DNA of 64,000 nucleotides from Desulfogranum japonicum DSM 18378 (GTDB lineage: Bacteria; Desulfobacterota; Desulfobulbia; Desulfobulbales; Desulfobulbaceae). Shown piece by piece: positions 39,629-48,725 of the stretch. The notes under the pieces were generated by a model that saw nothing but the letters and a program-made list of their open reading frames with translations, was not told where the DNA came from and made no database searches. The stretch covers positions 1-64,000 of the forward strand of contig NZ_AUCV01000031.1 in the NCBI RefSeq assembly GCF_000429945.1, read 5' to 3'. The translations under genes were made by a program, and so were the position numbers. Numbering within the stretch: position 1 is the stretch's first letter; the number at the start of each line of letters is the position of its first letter.

Positions 39629-40759
39629 ATGGGAAATGATGAAAAACGCCCATCCTGGGTTCCGGAAGGTGGTGCCGAAGGATTTGCCTGCAGCGTTATG
39701 GACGGTGTGGCAGCAGGCCATGATGGAATCAGTTCGTATAAGACAGCAGGAAAAAAGAAGAAAATAAGTAAATATAGCCGGCCGAAGTTGACCCCTGCAC
39801 AACTTGCAGAAGGTGTCCTTAATCGGGATCGCGGTTTGCTTGGCCGTGCCATAACCCTGGCTGAAAGTAATTTACCGGCTCATGTTGATGAGGCTCAGGA
39901 AGTTCTGAAAACGTTGCTGCCCTATACCGGTAAGTCAATGCGGGTGGGAATCACGGGCGTACCGGGGGTTGGCAAGAGTACCTTTATTGAGTCTCTTGGG
40001 TACTATTTGCTTAATAATGGCTACAAGGTAGCGGTTTTGGCCGTTGATCCCAGCAGCTCAAAATCCGGCGGGAGTATTCTTGGTGATAAAACCAGGATGG
40101 AGCGTATCGGTCGCGACGAGCGTTGTTTTATCCGGCCTTCACCATCAAGCGGCACCCTGGGCGGGGTTGCCCGAAAAACCAGGGAGACCATGCTCATCTG
40201 TGAGGCTGCAGGTTTTGATGTGATCTTGGTTGAAACCGTTGGCGTAGGGCAGAGTGAAACCACTGTACGTTCCATGGTGGATTTTTTCCTTCTGCTCATG
40301 CTGGCTGGTGCCGGTGATGAACTGCAGGGTATCAAAAAGGGGATCATGGAGCTTGCCGATGCCCTGATTATAAACAAAGCGGACGGTGATAATGAGCTGC
40401 CCGCCAAGCTGGCCCGTAATGAATATGAGCGGGCCATGCATTATCTGCAGCCATCCACTGAAGGCTGGGTGTCCCACGCGTTCACTTGCTCTGCAATCAA
40501 GGACAAGGGTATCTATGACATCTGGAAGGTGATCCTCAAGTTCAAGGAGGTCACCACCAAATCCGGTGTGTTTGACAATCACCGCAGGCAGCAGAATATC
40601 AACTGGGTGCATGATATGGTGGATGAGCACCTGCGTAACCTGTTTACCCGGCATCCCGAAATAATTAAGGCCCTGCCTGATATTGAAAAGCGGGTGGCAG
40701 ACGAAGAACTGCCGGCAGTTTCTGCGGTTAAGAAGTTGATCCAGATATTTGAGAAGTAA
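39629..40759 (+). CDS. meaB: Methylmalonyl-CoA mutase-associated GTPase MeaB
   Basis: A 376-residue G3E-family GTPase. Walker A GITGVPGVGKSTFIE near residue 108, switch and base-recognition motifs DPSSSKSGGSILGDKTRM, VETVGVGQSE and NKADG are intact. MeaB loads AdoCbl into the mutase and protects it from inactivation. An N-terminal extension of about 60 residues rich in lysine precedes the usual start of the family. The ATG at 39629 follows AGGGAG at five bases; the GTG two codons earlier would overlap that site. Last gene of the mutase operon. Confidence 0.93.
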   Translation: MGNDEKRPSWVPEGGAEGFACSVMDGVAAGHDGISSYKTAGKKKKISKYSRPKLTPAQLAEGVLNRDRGLLGRAITLAESNLPAHVDEAQEVLKTLLPYTGKSMRVGITGVPGVGKSTFIESLGYYLLNNGYKVAVLAVDPSSSKSGGSILGDKTRMERIGRDERCFIRPSPSSGTLGGVARKTRETMLICEAAGFDVILVETVGVGQSETTVRSMVDFFLLLMLAGAGDELQGIKKGIMELADALIINKADGDNELPAKLARNEYERAMHYLQPSTEGWVSHAFTCSAIKDKGIYDIWKVILKFKEVTTKSGVFDNHRRQQNINWVHDMVDEHLRNLFTRHPEIIKALPDIEKRVADEELPAVSAVKKLIQIFEK

Positions 40760-40903
40760 AAAGGGATAGAGCATGGGGACAACATGTGCTCATTTCTTCT
40801 ATTCGGGACTCTGTTGAAAACACCTATTCTCCGGCAAGAGAAGAAACGTAAATTTAAAAGGACATGGCGATACTTAAATGACTGATTCATTAAGGAGGTC
40901 AAT

Positions 40904-41107
40904 ATGATAAGTGATCGTGACAAAAAATTTTATGTGTCCAGTATTGGCGATATGTTTTTACTATCACTCGAAATGTTTCCAGGTAAGATAGTGACCGGAG
41001 ACGGCAAGGCTCTTGATCCCCGAAGCATGGAGATCAACGACACTGGCTTTGTTGAATTTCAAGGCCCGACAACCATCACCAGAACGTCCTTTACTCGCAT
41101 TGAGTAA
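40904..41107 (+). CDS. Small uncharacterised protein (67 aa)
   Basis: A 67-residue protein, MISDRDKKFYVSSIGDMFLL at the start, no signal peptide, no membrane helix and no cysteines. I do not recognise it. The case for a real gene is an ideal ribosome site, AAGGAGGT, four bases before the ATG, and a long hairpin shortly after its stop. It lies 145 bases behind meaB on the same strand. Confidence 0.55.
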   Translation: MISDRDKKFYVSSIGDMFLLSLEMFPGKIVTGDGKALDPRSMEINDTGFVEFQGPTTITRTSFTRIE

Positions 41108-41122
41108 TGCTCGCACCCCCTC

Positions 41123-41166
41123 GGCCCGGTTTACCGCTGCTCTCTTCCTGGTGCGTAAATCGGGCC
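41123..41166 (+). terminator. Hairpin after the 67-residue gene
   Basis: GGCCCG (41123-41128) and TTTAC (41130-41134) pair with GTAAA (41155-41159) and CGGGCC (41161-41166), with one internal mismatch and a 20-base loop. A short pyrimidine run follows. Probable terminator. Confidence 0.5.
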
Positions 41167-41285
41167 TTCCGCTTTTCTGGTTGATTGCTCAACCAAAAAT
41201 ATAGCTTCAGCTATCCAATCCCCCCTGGTCGGCAACTATGATAAAGGGGCTTCAAGTTTATCCATTTCCCCTATGAGTAGTTACC

Positions 41286-41585
41286 ATGAGAGTAAATCAA
41301 AAGGTATTTGATAAGCTGCAGAAGTTGTTGGCGCTAGCAGCCAGCTAAAATGAAAATGAAGCTGGGTTGGCTATGGAAAAAGCCCAGGTTTTGATGAATG
41401 AGCATAATCTTACGGTATTGGATGTTGCTCAGAATGGTTCTGGTGCAAACGTTACAGATGAAAGAATATGGGGCTCTTCCAAATACCGTCTTCGTCTCTG
41501 CGCTTGGTGTATAGAGTCCTGTCGTCCTGGTGAAGAGTATATCCCAAGGGATGTTATACTGTGGCTAAATCATCAATGGGCCTGA
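41286..41585 (+). pseudogene. DUF2786 gene interrupted by a stop codon
   Basis: From the ATG at 41286 the frame reads KVFDKLQKLLALAAS, a TAA at 41346-41348, then NENEAGLAMEKAQVLMNEHN and LTVLDV. Without the stop this is the standard start of DUF2786 proteins (KLLALA.S.NENEA..A..KAQ.LM..HNL). After about residue 60 the similarity fades and the frame ends early, so the 3' part is also damaged. The function of DUF2786 proteins is unknown; many are phage or plasmid encoded. Confidence 0.7.
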
Positions 41586-41892
41586 CCAGTATCTCTTTCC
41601 ATACAGTTTGTATGATTTGATTATCATGGCCACCATATTTGTTCTGCAAGTCTTCCTTCTACCCCTTGAATTAAAAATAGCACAATAAGGGTCAGACGAC
41701 GTTCCATACGCCCTCGTGAAAATGGGCCTGTAGAGCAAAACGGCAAGGCATATACAGCCAGGCGCAATCTTCCATTCAAATAAAGAGCTGATATGAAAGA
41801 GTAGTATTTTACATAAAATTAATTTCTTTTTTGTAACTCGTCTGTGTTAGTATTACCCCTATCTGCATGTTAATTTCATCAGGATAGAAAAT

Positions 41893-44800
41893 ATGAAAAT
41901 CCAGGGATATCTTTTTCTGTTTGTTCTTCCGTTTGTTTTGCTGCTCGCATCTACAGCTGGTGCTGCACTTCCAACGGCAATAAATTCAAGCGCATCGACC
42001 ATTACACGCAATACGGCGACATTAAACGCTTCAATAAACGCTAACAATGAAGATGCCACGGTTACCTTTGAATACAGTACCCAACCCCTGGAAGGTCAGG
42101 ATAACCCGGAGATACAGACTATTGCTGCCACCCCCCCGTTGGTTACCGGCAGTTCTTATACCGCAGTTACGGCAGATCTAACGTCCCTCGATCCAGGGAC
42201 AGTCTATTTTTTCCGTCCCGTCGCTGTCAACGCAAGTGGAACCACGTACGGAAGTACTGTTTTCTTCTCAACCGTCGCAGTAGCAACAGCTACGACTCAA
42301 ACGGCTACTCCGGTCACGACTACCGGTGCCACTTTGAAAGGGATTGTTAATCCACTTTCTGAGGAAACCACTGTCCACTTTGAATATGGAGGAACCTCTG
42401 CCTACGGTTTTTCTTTGTCTGCTGATCAGAGCCCTGTTAGCGGTGACGTAGACACAGAAGTGACTACTCAGGTAACCGGGCTCTCTGCCAACATCACGTA
42501 TCATTACAGAGTCGTGGCAACCAATGCTTACGGCACCGTCTATGGAGACGATACAACATTCTTTACTTCAGCTCAGGCTGCTCCTTCTGTGACGACAGGC
42601 GCTGCCACCTTTTCATTCACCGTCAATTCAGCGACGCTCAACGGTAGTGTCACGGCGAATAACAGTGAAGCCACCATTACCTTCGAGTACGGCACAACAA
42701 CTGCCTATGGCACCACTGTAACGGCAAATCAGAGCCCCGTTGTCGGAACCGCAGAGACACAGGTAAGCAAAAATATCAGCGGCCTCACCCCGGATACCAC
42801 GTATCATTACAGAGTTGTCGGCACCAATAGCCAAGGGACAAGCTATGGGGCAGACCAGATTTTTTACAACACAACCAGCCCCTATGCAGCCACAGAGGCA
42901 GCCAGTGCCGTGGGTAACAGTACGGCTCGCTTGAACGGTACCGTCAATCCGAAAACCTTTGATGGCGGAACAAGTAGCTGGACCACTGCTGTGACGTTCG
43001 AATACGGTCTGACAACGTCTTACGGCCATACGGTTACTGCACAGGAAAGCCCGATGGGAGGCGACATTAATCAGAACGCCAGTGCAGCATTGACTGGGCT
43101 GCAGCCTGGAACCATCTATCATTACCGGATTGTCGCCGACAATACCAACGGTACCACAACAGGCGAGGATGTAATTTTTATGACATACTCCCTGCCTGAT
43201 GCGGAAACCATAACCGCCGCGCCCGTAGAAAGTACATCCGCTACCCTGAATGCAACGGTCAACCCCTACGGAGAAGTAACAAACATTACCTTTGAATATG
43301 GGCTGACGACCAGTTACGGCAATACAGTGACAGCCGATGGAAGCCCTTCCACGGAAAACGCCGATACCTCTTTCAGCGCTACCATTTCCGGCCTCAACCA
43401 AAATACAACGTATCATTTCCGGGTTGTAGCAAGCAACGGGAGCGGCACCACATATGGCGAGGACAGAACCTTTGTCACCGGAACACCGCCACCCACCGCC
43501 ACTACCAAAACCGCCACCTCCATCTCGTCGACCGCAGCCGTACTTAACGGAACAGTCAACGCCAACGGCCTATCCACAACTGTTGGCTTTGAATATGGGA
43601 GTACCCCGACATTTGACAGGACAACAGCCGCCACTCCATCCATTCTCAGCGGCAGCAGTGCCACAGACGTTTCTCTTTCTCTCAGTAATCTTCTTCCCGG
43701 CACGACCTACTATTACAGAGTAAAGGCCACCAATGCCGGTGGGACCGTTTACGGCACGGTCAGCAATTTTGAAACAATAGCACCACCTGCTGTCACCACT
43801 GAAGAAGCTTCCGGTGTAACAACAACCAGTGCAACGCTCAATGGAAGTGTCAACGCCAACGATCTCGCATCAACCGTGACATTTGAATACGGAACCACCA
43901 CCTCCTACGGAACCAGCATAACCGCCGACCAGAGCCCGGTTGCCGGAACCGCGGATACGGCCGTAAGCTATGCTCTTAGCGGTCTTACCCCGGCTATAAC
44001 CTATCATTATAGAGTGGTAGCCAGTAATGCGGCAGGTACAACCTATGGTGATGACCGGACATTTACCACTTCGGTTGGACCTCCCACCGCGGTAACAGGT
44101 AATGCCTTCCCGTTAACTCTCGGAGCGGAAGTCGACGGTACGGTTAATGCGGTCAATGCAGCCACCACTGTCACTTTTGAGTACGGTACGACAGTTGCTT
44201 ACGGTTCTTCTGTCACGGCGAGCCCCAGCCCTATAAACGGTTCAGACGATACTCAGGTGCGCGCATCACTCTCCGGTTTGAGTTTTAACACCACCTATCA
44301 TTACAGGGTTGTCGCAACCAATGCCCATGGCACGACCAATGGAGCAGACAGCACCTTTAAAACGAGCTTGAATCCCACAGCTCTTACGCTGGGAACCAGT
44401 GATATACGGGCAACAACAGCCACCCTTCATGGTGAGGCCAATGGCAACGGCGGTACCTGGAGCGTTCGATTCGACTATGGGCCAACCGTTGCCTATGGTT
44501 CCACCGTGACTGCAACCCCATCCACGGTCAGCGGATCAACCACAACTTCGATTTCTGCCGGGGCAACCAATCTGACGCCGAACACGACCTATCATTACCG
44601 AGCAACAGTCTACTCTGGAGGTATGACCTATCCCGGCGATGACAGAACATTCACAACACTCACCGGACCTGCGGTAACCACGGATGTTGCCACCTCTGTT
44701 GACGCTACCCAGGCAACCATGAATGCAACGATAACAGCCAACAGCAATAGCACCAGCGTCATGTTCGAATACGGTCTGGATACAGGATACGGACACAGCA

Positions 44801-45615
44801 CCCAGGCCACACCGGCAACCGTCAACGGCGCAACGCCTACAGCTGTCAGTTCGCAACTCTTTGATCTGATTCCGCTGACAACGTACCATTATCGTGCCAT
44901 GGCCGCAAATAGTGACGGAACAGTGTACGGCAGCGACCAGACATTTACCACTGGAGGAATCGCCCCCGCCGCAACTACAACAGCGGCATCGAATGTAGGG
45001 TCGACGTACGCCCTCTTCAATGGATCTGTTGATGCCAACAATGACTCGACCACCGTTACCTTTGAATATGGGCTCACCACTTCCTACGGGGCAAGTGTGA
45101 CAGCTTCTCAAAGCCCGGTTACAGGAACTTCACCTGTCGCGGTGCAAGAGAGCATCAGCGGCCTTTCTGTCAACAAACTCTACAATTATAGAATCGTTGC
45201 CCAGAACAGCACAGGAACAACCTATGGGGAGAATGTCACCTTTTTTACCACTGCCGTTAAACCGGCTACTGTCACCTTGGCAGCAACAGCAGTGAATTCA
45301 ACAGGGGCAGTTCTGAACGGAACCATTAACGCCAACGGCAACGCAACGGCTGTCTTTTTTGAAGTTGGCAGCGATACTTCATACGGGAGAAGTTATGCGG
45401 CAACGCCGGGCACTGTAACAGGTTCAGGGACTACAGCCGTTTCCGTTATTTTGACCGATGTTTTACTGCCCGACACGACCTACCATTTTCGAGTTGTCGG
45501 CCAAAGTGCTGCTGGAACATCCTACGGGGCAGACATGACACTGTATACGAGGCAACGCTTTCCATGGCAGATACTGCTGCCCGGCCTTGTCTCGCCAAAC
45601 AAACAAGAAAACTGA
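41893..45615 (+). CDS. Secreted protein of 12 Fn3-like repeats with FPW C-terminus
   Basis: A 1240-residue protein. The signal peptide ends near GAA at residue 25. Twelve repeats of about 97 residues follow, each with ATLNGTVNANG, TVTFEYGTTTSYG and TTYHYRVVATNAGTTYG type segments, as in fibronectin-type-III-like domains of large surface proteins from Desulfobacterota. The repeats differ from each other, so they are old. The chain ends RFPWQILLPGLVSPNKQEN; nearly the same ending is found in the 1953-residue protein at 48726. No enzyme domain is visible, so adhesion or matrix formation is likely. ATG start; next gene begins 39 bases after the stop. Confidence 0.85.
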   Translation: MKIQGYLFLFVLPFVLLLASTAGAALPTAINSSASTITRNTATLNASINANNEDATVTFEYSTQPLEGQDNPEIQTIAATPPLVTGSSYTAVTADLTSLDPGTVYFFRPVAVNASGTTYGSTVFFSTVAVATATTQTATPVTTTGATLKGIVNPLSEETTVHFEYGGTSAYGFSLSADQSPVSGDVDTEVTTQVTGLSANITYHYRVVATNAYGTVYGDDTTFFTSAQAAPSVTTGAATFSFTVNSATLNGSVTANNSEATITFEYGTTTAYGTTVTANQSPVVGTAETQVSKNISGLTPDTTYHYRVVGTNSQGTSYGADQIFYNTTSPYAATEAASAVGNSTARLNGTVNPKTFDGGTSSWTTAVTFEYGLTTSYGHTVTAQESPMGGDINQNASAALTGLQPGTIYHYRIVADNTNGTTTGEDVIFMTYSLPDAETITAAPVESTSATLNATVNPYGEVTNITFEYGLTTSYGNTVTADGSPSTENADTSFSATISGLNQNTTYHFRVVASNGSGTTYGEDRTFVTGTPPPTATTKTATSISSTAAVLNGTVNANGLSTTVGFEYGSTPTFDRTTAATPSILSGSSATDVSLSLSNLLPGTTYYYRVKATNAGGTVYGTVSNFETIAPPAVTTEEASGVTTTSATLNGSVNANDLASTVTFEYGTTTSYGTSITADQSPVAGTADTAVSYALSGLTPAITYHYRVVASNAAGTTYGDDRTFTTSVGPPTAVTGNAFPLTLGAEVDGTVNAVNAATTVTFEYGTTVAYGSSVTASPSPINGSDDTQVRASLSGLSFNTTYHYRVVATNAHGTTNGADSTFKTSLNPTALTLGTSDIRATTATLHGEANGNGGTWSVRFDYGPTVAYGSTVTATPSTVSGSTTTSISAGATNLTPNTTYHYRATVYSGGMTYPGDDRTFTTLTGPAVTTDVATSVDATQATMNATITANSNSTSVMFEYGLDTGYGHSTQATPATVNGATPTAVSSQLFDLIPLTTYHYRAMAANSDGTVYGSDQTFTTGGIAPAATTTAASNVGSTYALFNGSVDANNDSTTVTFEYGLTTSYGASVTASQSPVTGTSPVAVQESISGLSVNKLYNYRIVAQNSTGTTYGENVTFFTTAVKPATVTLAATAVNSTGAVLNGTINANGNATAVFFEVGSDTSYGRSYAATPGTVTGSGTTAVSVILTDVLLPDTTYHFRVVGQSAAGTSYGADMTLYTRQRFPWQILLPGLVSPNKQEN

Positions 45616-45654
45616 TTTGTTGAAATATGTCATTCATGACAACAGGAGGAACAC

Positions 45655-47103
45655 ATGTTGTATACGGGAAAAAAAGAAAGAAAAAGGAATATACCTGCCT
45701 GGAGTATCATTTGGCAGCTTGTCGCTATGTTGTTCCTCGCAGGCATTGTACAAGGTAGTTCACAGTACGCCGGAATAACACTGCAGCCTGGTGGGATTAC
45801 CGCAACAGCAGCCTCACCGGAGTATACCTATATTGAACTGCGTATCATGGGACCAGCCGGCACCCCCATATATCGCAATGATTCAAATGGCAGCCCCATA
45901 ACCTGGACCATGTCTGAAAGCACTGTTGACGGTCGATATTCATGGGAAATACGGTTAGGCACAGCCCCGATACAGGAATCTCGAACCGATGACGGCAGCC
46001 AGGGAACAGCAGCCGCCTCCGAAGTAGTCTCAGGGAGTTTCCTCATCGAAAACGGTACCGTCGTCCTTCCGGCAGCTGAAGAAAGCAGCCTGCTGGAGAC
46101 TTTCCAGGCAAAGAGTCTGTCTCTGGTTGAAATGCTCTCAGAATTCTTTGTCTCAACCGCCTATGCCGACCAGACTATTAACGATGACTTGATTATTATC
46201 GGCAGTCAATGTATCGGAATCGACTGCGCCAATGGTGAGAATTTCGGCTTTGATACTCTCCGGCTGAAAGAAAACAATCTTCGCATACGCTTTACCGATA
46301 CAAGTAGTTCAGGTTCGTTCCCCACCAATGACTGGGAGATTACTGCAAATGAATCAAGCAACGGCGGTAAAAACTACCTCGGTTTCATGGATGTTGACGG
46401 AGGAAGGACATTATTGACCCTGGAGGCAGGAGCACCTGCCAACTCGATCTATGTTCACTCCACCGGAAGGGTGGGAATGGGTACTGCACTCCCGTCTACG
46501 GAGCTCCACATAACTGACGGCGATACAACCACGATCCGTCTCGAACAGGATGGAACCTCAGGTTGGCCGGCACACAGCTGGGATGTCGCCGGCAATGAAA
46601 CAAACTTTTTTGTCCGCGACGTAACCAATAGCTCTCACATACCTTTTAAAGTCATAGCTGGTGCACCAGAGAATACATTGGTCATTGGCAACAACGGCAA
46701 TGTAGGACTGGGGGTACGAAATCCAACCCATACGCTCCACGTGGCCGGCAACGCCCTTATTACCGGTAATCTTGAACTTAGCAGCAGTAGAAAGCTGAAA
46801 AATAATATTGTGCCTTTGGAAAAGGACCAGGCAATGCAGACAATCGCAGCCCTGGAGCCGGTAACCTTTCAGTATAAGGCTGATCCCACTGAAAAATCCG
46901 TCGGTTTCATCGCCGAAGATGTCCCTGATCTTGTAGCGACAAACAGCCGTAAATCGGTTTCGCCCATGGACGTTTTAGCAGTGGTGACAAAGGTTGTCCA
47001 GGAACAGCAGAAAACCATCGAGGATCTGCAAAAAGAAGTGAAAGAACTTAACATGCGACTGCAAAAAAGCACTGTATCTTCTACTGTTACAGTTAACCAG
47101 TAA
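45655..47103 (+). CDS. Secreted protein with peptidase S74 intramolecular chaperone domain
   Basis: A 482-residue protein with a basic N-terminus and a membrane core (IIWQLVAMLFLAGIVQG) as signal sequence. The middle (180-370) has beta-strand repeats (GRVGMGTALPSTELHI, NGNVGLGVRNPTHTLHVAGN) like phage tail-fibre stems. From about residue 376 SSSRKLKNNIVPLEKDQAM, FQYKADP and VGFIAEDVPDLV mark the S74 domain, which trimerises fibres and then cleaves itself off through a Ser/Lys pair. The C-terminal 40 residues are a coiled coil. S74 is typical of phage tailspikes; here it sits in a chromosomal secreted-protein operon, so a trimeric surface fibre is likely. Confidence 0.85.
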   Translation: MLYTGKKERKRNIPAWSIIWQLVAMLFLAGIVQGSSQYAGITLQPGGITATAASPEYTYIELRIMGPAGTPIYRNDSNGSPITWTMSESTVDGRYSWEIRLGTAPIQESRTDDGSQGTAAASEVVSGSFLIENGTVVLPAAEESSLLETFQAKSLSLVEMLSEFFVSTAYADQTINDDLIIIGSQCIGIDCANGENFGFDTLRLKENNLRIRFTDTSSSGSFPTNDWEITANESSNGGKNYLGFMDVDGGRTLLTLEAGAPANSIYVHSTGRVGMGTALPSTELHITDGDTTTIRLEQDGTSGWPAHSWDVAGNETNFFVRDVTNSSHIPFKVIAGAPENTLVIGNNGNVGLGVRNPTHTLHVAGNALITGNLELSSSRKLKNNIVPLEKDQAMQTIAALEPVTFQYKADPTEKSVGFIAEDVPDLVATNSRKSVSPMDVLAVVTKVVQEQQKTIEDLQKEVKELNMRLQKSTVSSTVTVNQ

Positions 47104-47124
47104 AGCCGTTGCAAGGCTACGATT

Positions 47125-47460
47125 ATGATCAAAACAGCTCTACCAGGTGTATGTGCGGCTGCACTCTTTTATGCCGTGCTTTCACCGGCTTCAGCCGGTA
47201 CACTGACGATCGGTTCCGGTTCGACATTTGACATTAATGGCGGCTCTTTACTTATGAACTGTCAGAATATTACTATCCAAAATGGTGGAACCCTGCTGTT
47301 GCAGGACGGCAGCCTTATACAAAGAAATTTCGTCACCGTTGAATCGGGCGGCACCTACACCAAAACCGGGGGCACTGAAACCCAATGTTCCGGAAATAGG
47401 TTTTATTTTCTTTTTAACAAAGAAGGACGCCCCGTTATTTTTTGTCTGCCAAAGGGGTGA
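47125..47460 (+). CDS. Small secreted beta-repeat protein
   Basis: A 111-residue protein. A signal peptide (MIKTALPGVCAAALFYAVLS, cleaved near ASA) leads into short beta repeats (LTIGSGSTFDINGGSLLMN, ITIQNGGTLLLQDGSLIQ, VTVESGGTYTKTGG). After TETQC the composition changes to hydrophobic and basic (RFYFLFNKEGRPVIFCLPKG), which suggests that the original C-terminus was lost by a frameshift. It follows the S74 gene by 21 bases and is probably co-transcribed. Likely a minor matrix or beta-helix protein. Confidence 0.6.
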   Translation: MIKTALPGVCAAALFYAVLSPASAGTLTIGSGSTFDINGGSLLMNCQNITIQNGGTLLLQDGSLIQRNFVTVESGGTYTKTGGTETQCSGNRFYFLFNKEGRPVIFCLPKG

Positions 47461-47708
47461 GCCGACGCTATATAAGAAATACTTTTTATCATTTTCTGCT
47501 ATCTGGAAGAACAGGCAATTATGTGAGATTGGAAGTCGAGACCCGTGGTAAAAATCACCGGGAATGAACTAGCTGTTTTTTAAAGCTTTATGCCTGATCC
47601 CCCGTTGTTACTGTTAAATCAATCCTGACTTCACCAAAAGTAGCCATGGTTGAATTCAGGTGTAGTCGATGCTCGCAAATCAATACTATTTGCTCACGGA
47701 GAAGTGAA

Positions 47709-48406
47709 ATGCTAACACGTAGTAATACAATGATTTGTTGCTGTATCCTTGGGACTGCTTTGTTTTCCGGGCTAAGCTGTATTGCAGAAAATCGGGTTGT
47801 GGTTATTCCTATGAATACCGGTAGAGATGGAATCTCACCAGGGCAGTCTTGCTCCAAGGTTCTATCGTAAAAGGCTTTGACAGTGACGGCAATATTATAT
47901 GTTATATCCAAAGGAAATATGTATTTGTTACCGAAGGACTCTATGACGGATCTTTTTCCAATGGTCTTGTAGGCGCTCATGCAGCATGTAATACTGAAGC
48001 CGAAGCCGCAGGACTTACCGGTGTATATTTAGCCTGGATAAGTGACAGTACTTTATCTCCCCTGGCAATGATGATGAAACATCAGGTCCCGTACGTTTTG
48101 CCAAGTAATGAGGTGGTTGCATCTGATTGGGAAGATCTTACTGACGGAGCACTCTATCATGCCATAAACCAGACAGCTGATGGGACTGTGGTTACGTCAG
48201 GGTACGTGTGGACAGCTACCTCTGTATATGGAACCCATGACATTTCCCATGGTGTTGCAAATTGCAGCAACTGGACAACGTCGAGCAACTTAGAATCTGC
48301 CGGAACAGGAGACGTGCTGGCCAATAATAATTACTGGTCTGACAATTCTGGTAGTCAGTCACATTCGTGTGATGAAATGCTGAGAATTTACTGTATCCAG
48401 CAATGA
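47709..48406 (+). pseudogene. Secreted DUF1554 lectin-like gene with a one-base deletion
   Basis: The ATG at 47709 has GGAG seven bases upstream and opens a signal peptide followed by AENRVVVIPMNTGRDG. The frame stops at 47870. A second frame from about 47850 continues with GSIVKGFDSDGNIICY and YVFVTEGLYDGSFSNGLVGA, and then WISDSTLSP, WEDLTDGALYHAIN, VWTATS and CDEMLRIYCIQQ, a full DUF1554 domain. Adding one G to the CTCCAAGGTTC run at about 47855-47862 restores SCSKGSIVKGFDSDG and one frame of about 233 residues. This is either a recent frameshift or a sequencing error. DUF1554 proteins are secreted lectin-like proteins of unknown role. Confidence 0.75.
48356..48387 (+). repeat. 32-base duplication, copy in the DUF1554 gene
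   Basis: These bases encode the C-terminal SHSCDEMLRI of the DUF1554 protein and are repeated exactly, in the same orientation, at 54824-54855. The two copies flank the giant gene at 48726-54587. Confidence 0.75.
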
Positions 48407-48678
48407 GGAGTAATTGCAGCCTTATTACTCATGCGTAACTGGTTTCAGTAACTTTATGTTTGGCCAATCGCGATTTTTGCCCGCATTTCTCAGGATTTTT
48501 TGAATATGTGGAAATCGGCGTGAAAAGGATGGTTAAATTCTTCTTGTCAGGAGAAACATAGACAAATTTTTCACTGCAACAGGGGGAGCTCGAGGGATTG
48601 CATCTGCGGTTGCGGATCCCTACCGCAGCCGCCTAATGAATCCATAGATGGGAAAACAGATGCTGCTTTGCGAGATTT

Positions 48679-48711
48679 GCATGATTGGCTATGTTGAATA
48701 GCCAATCATGC
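48679..48711 (+). terminator. Terminator hairpin
   Basis: A perfect 13-base stem, GCATGATTGGCTA (48679-48691) and its complement (48699-48711), with a 7-base loop and TTTT after it. It lies between two convergent genes, the plus-strand DUF1554 gene and the minus-strand giant gene. The T-run serves the plus strand. Confidence 0.7.
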
Positions 48712-48725
48712 TTTTCTGACAAAGG

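Noticed and set aside
41993-45500. Tandem DNA repeats
   Set aside because: The repeated segments are the codons of diverged Fn3-like protein repeats of about 97 residues, not identical DNA repeats.
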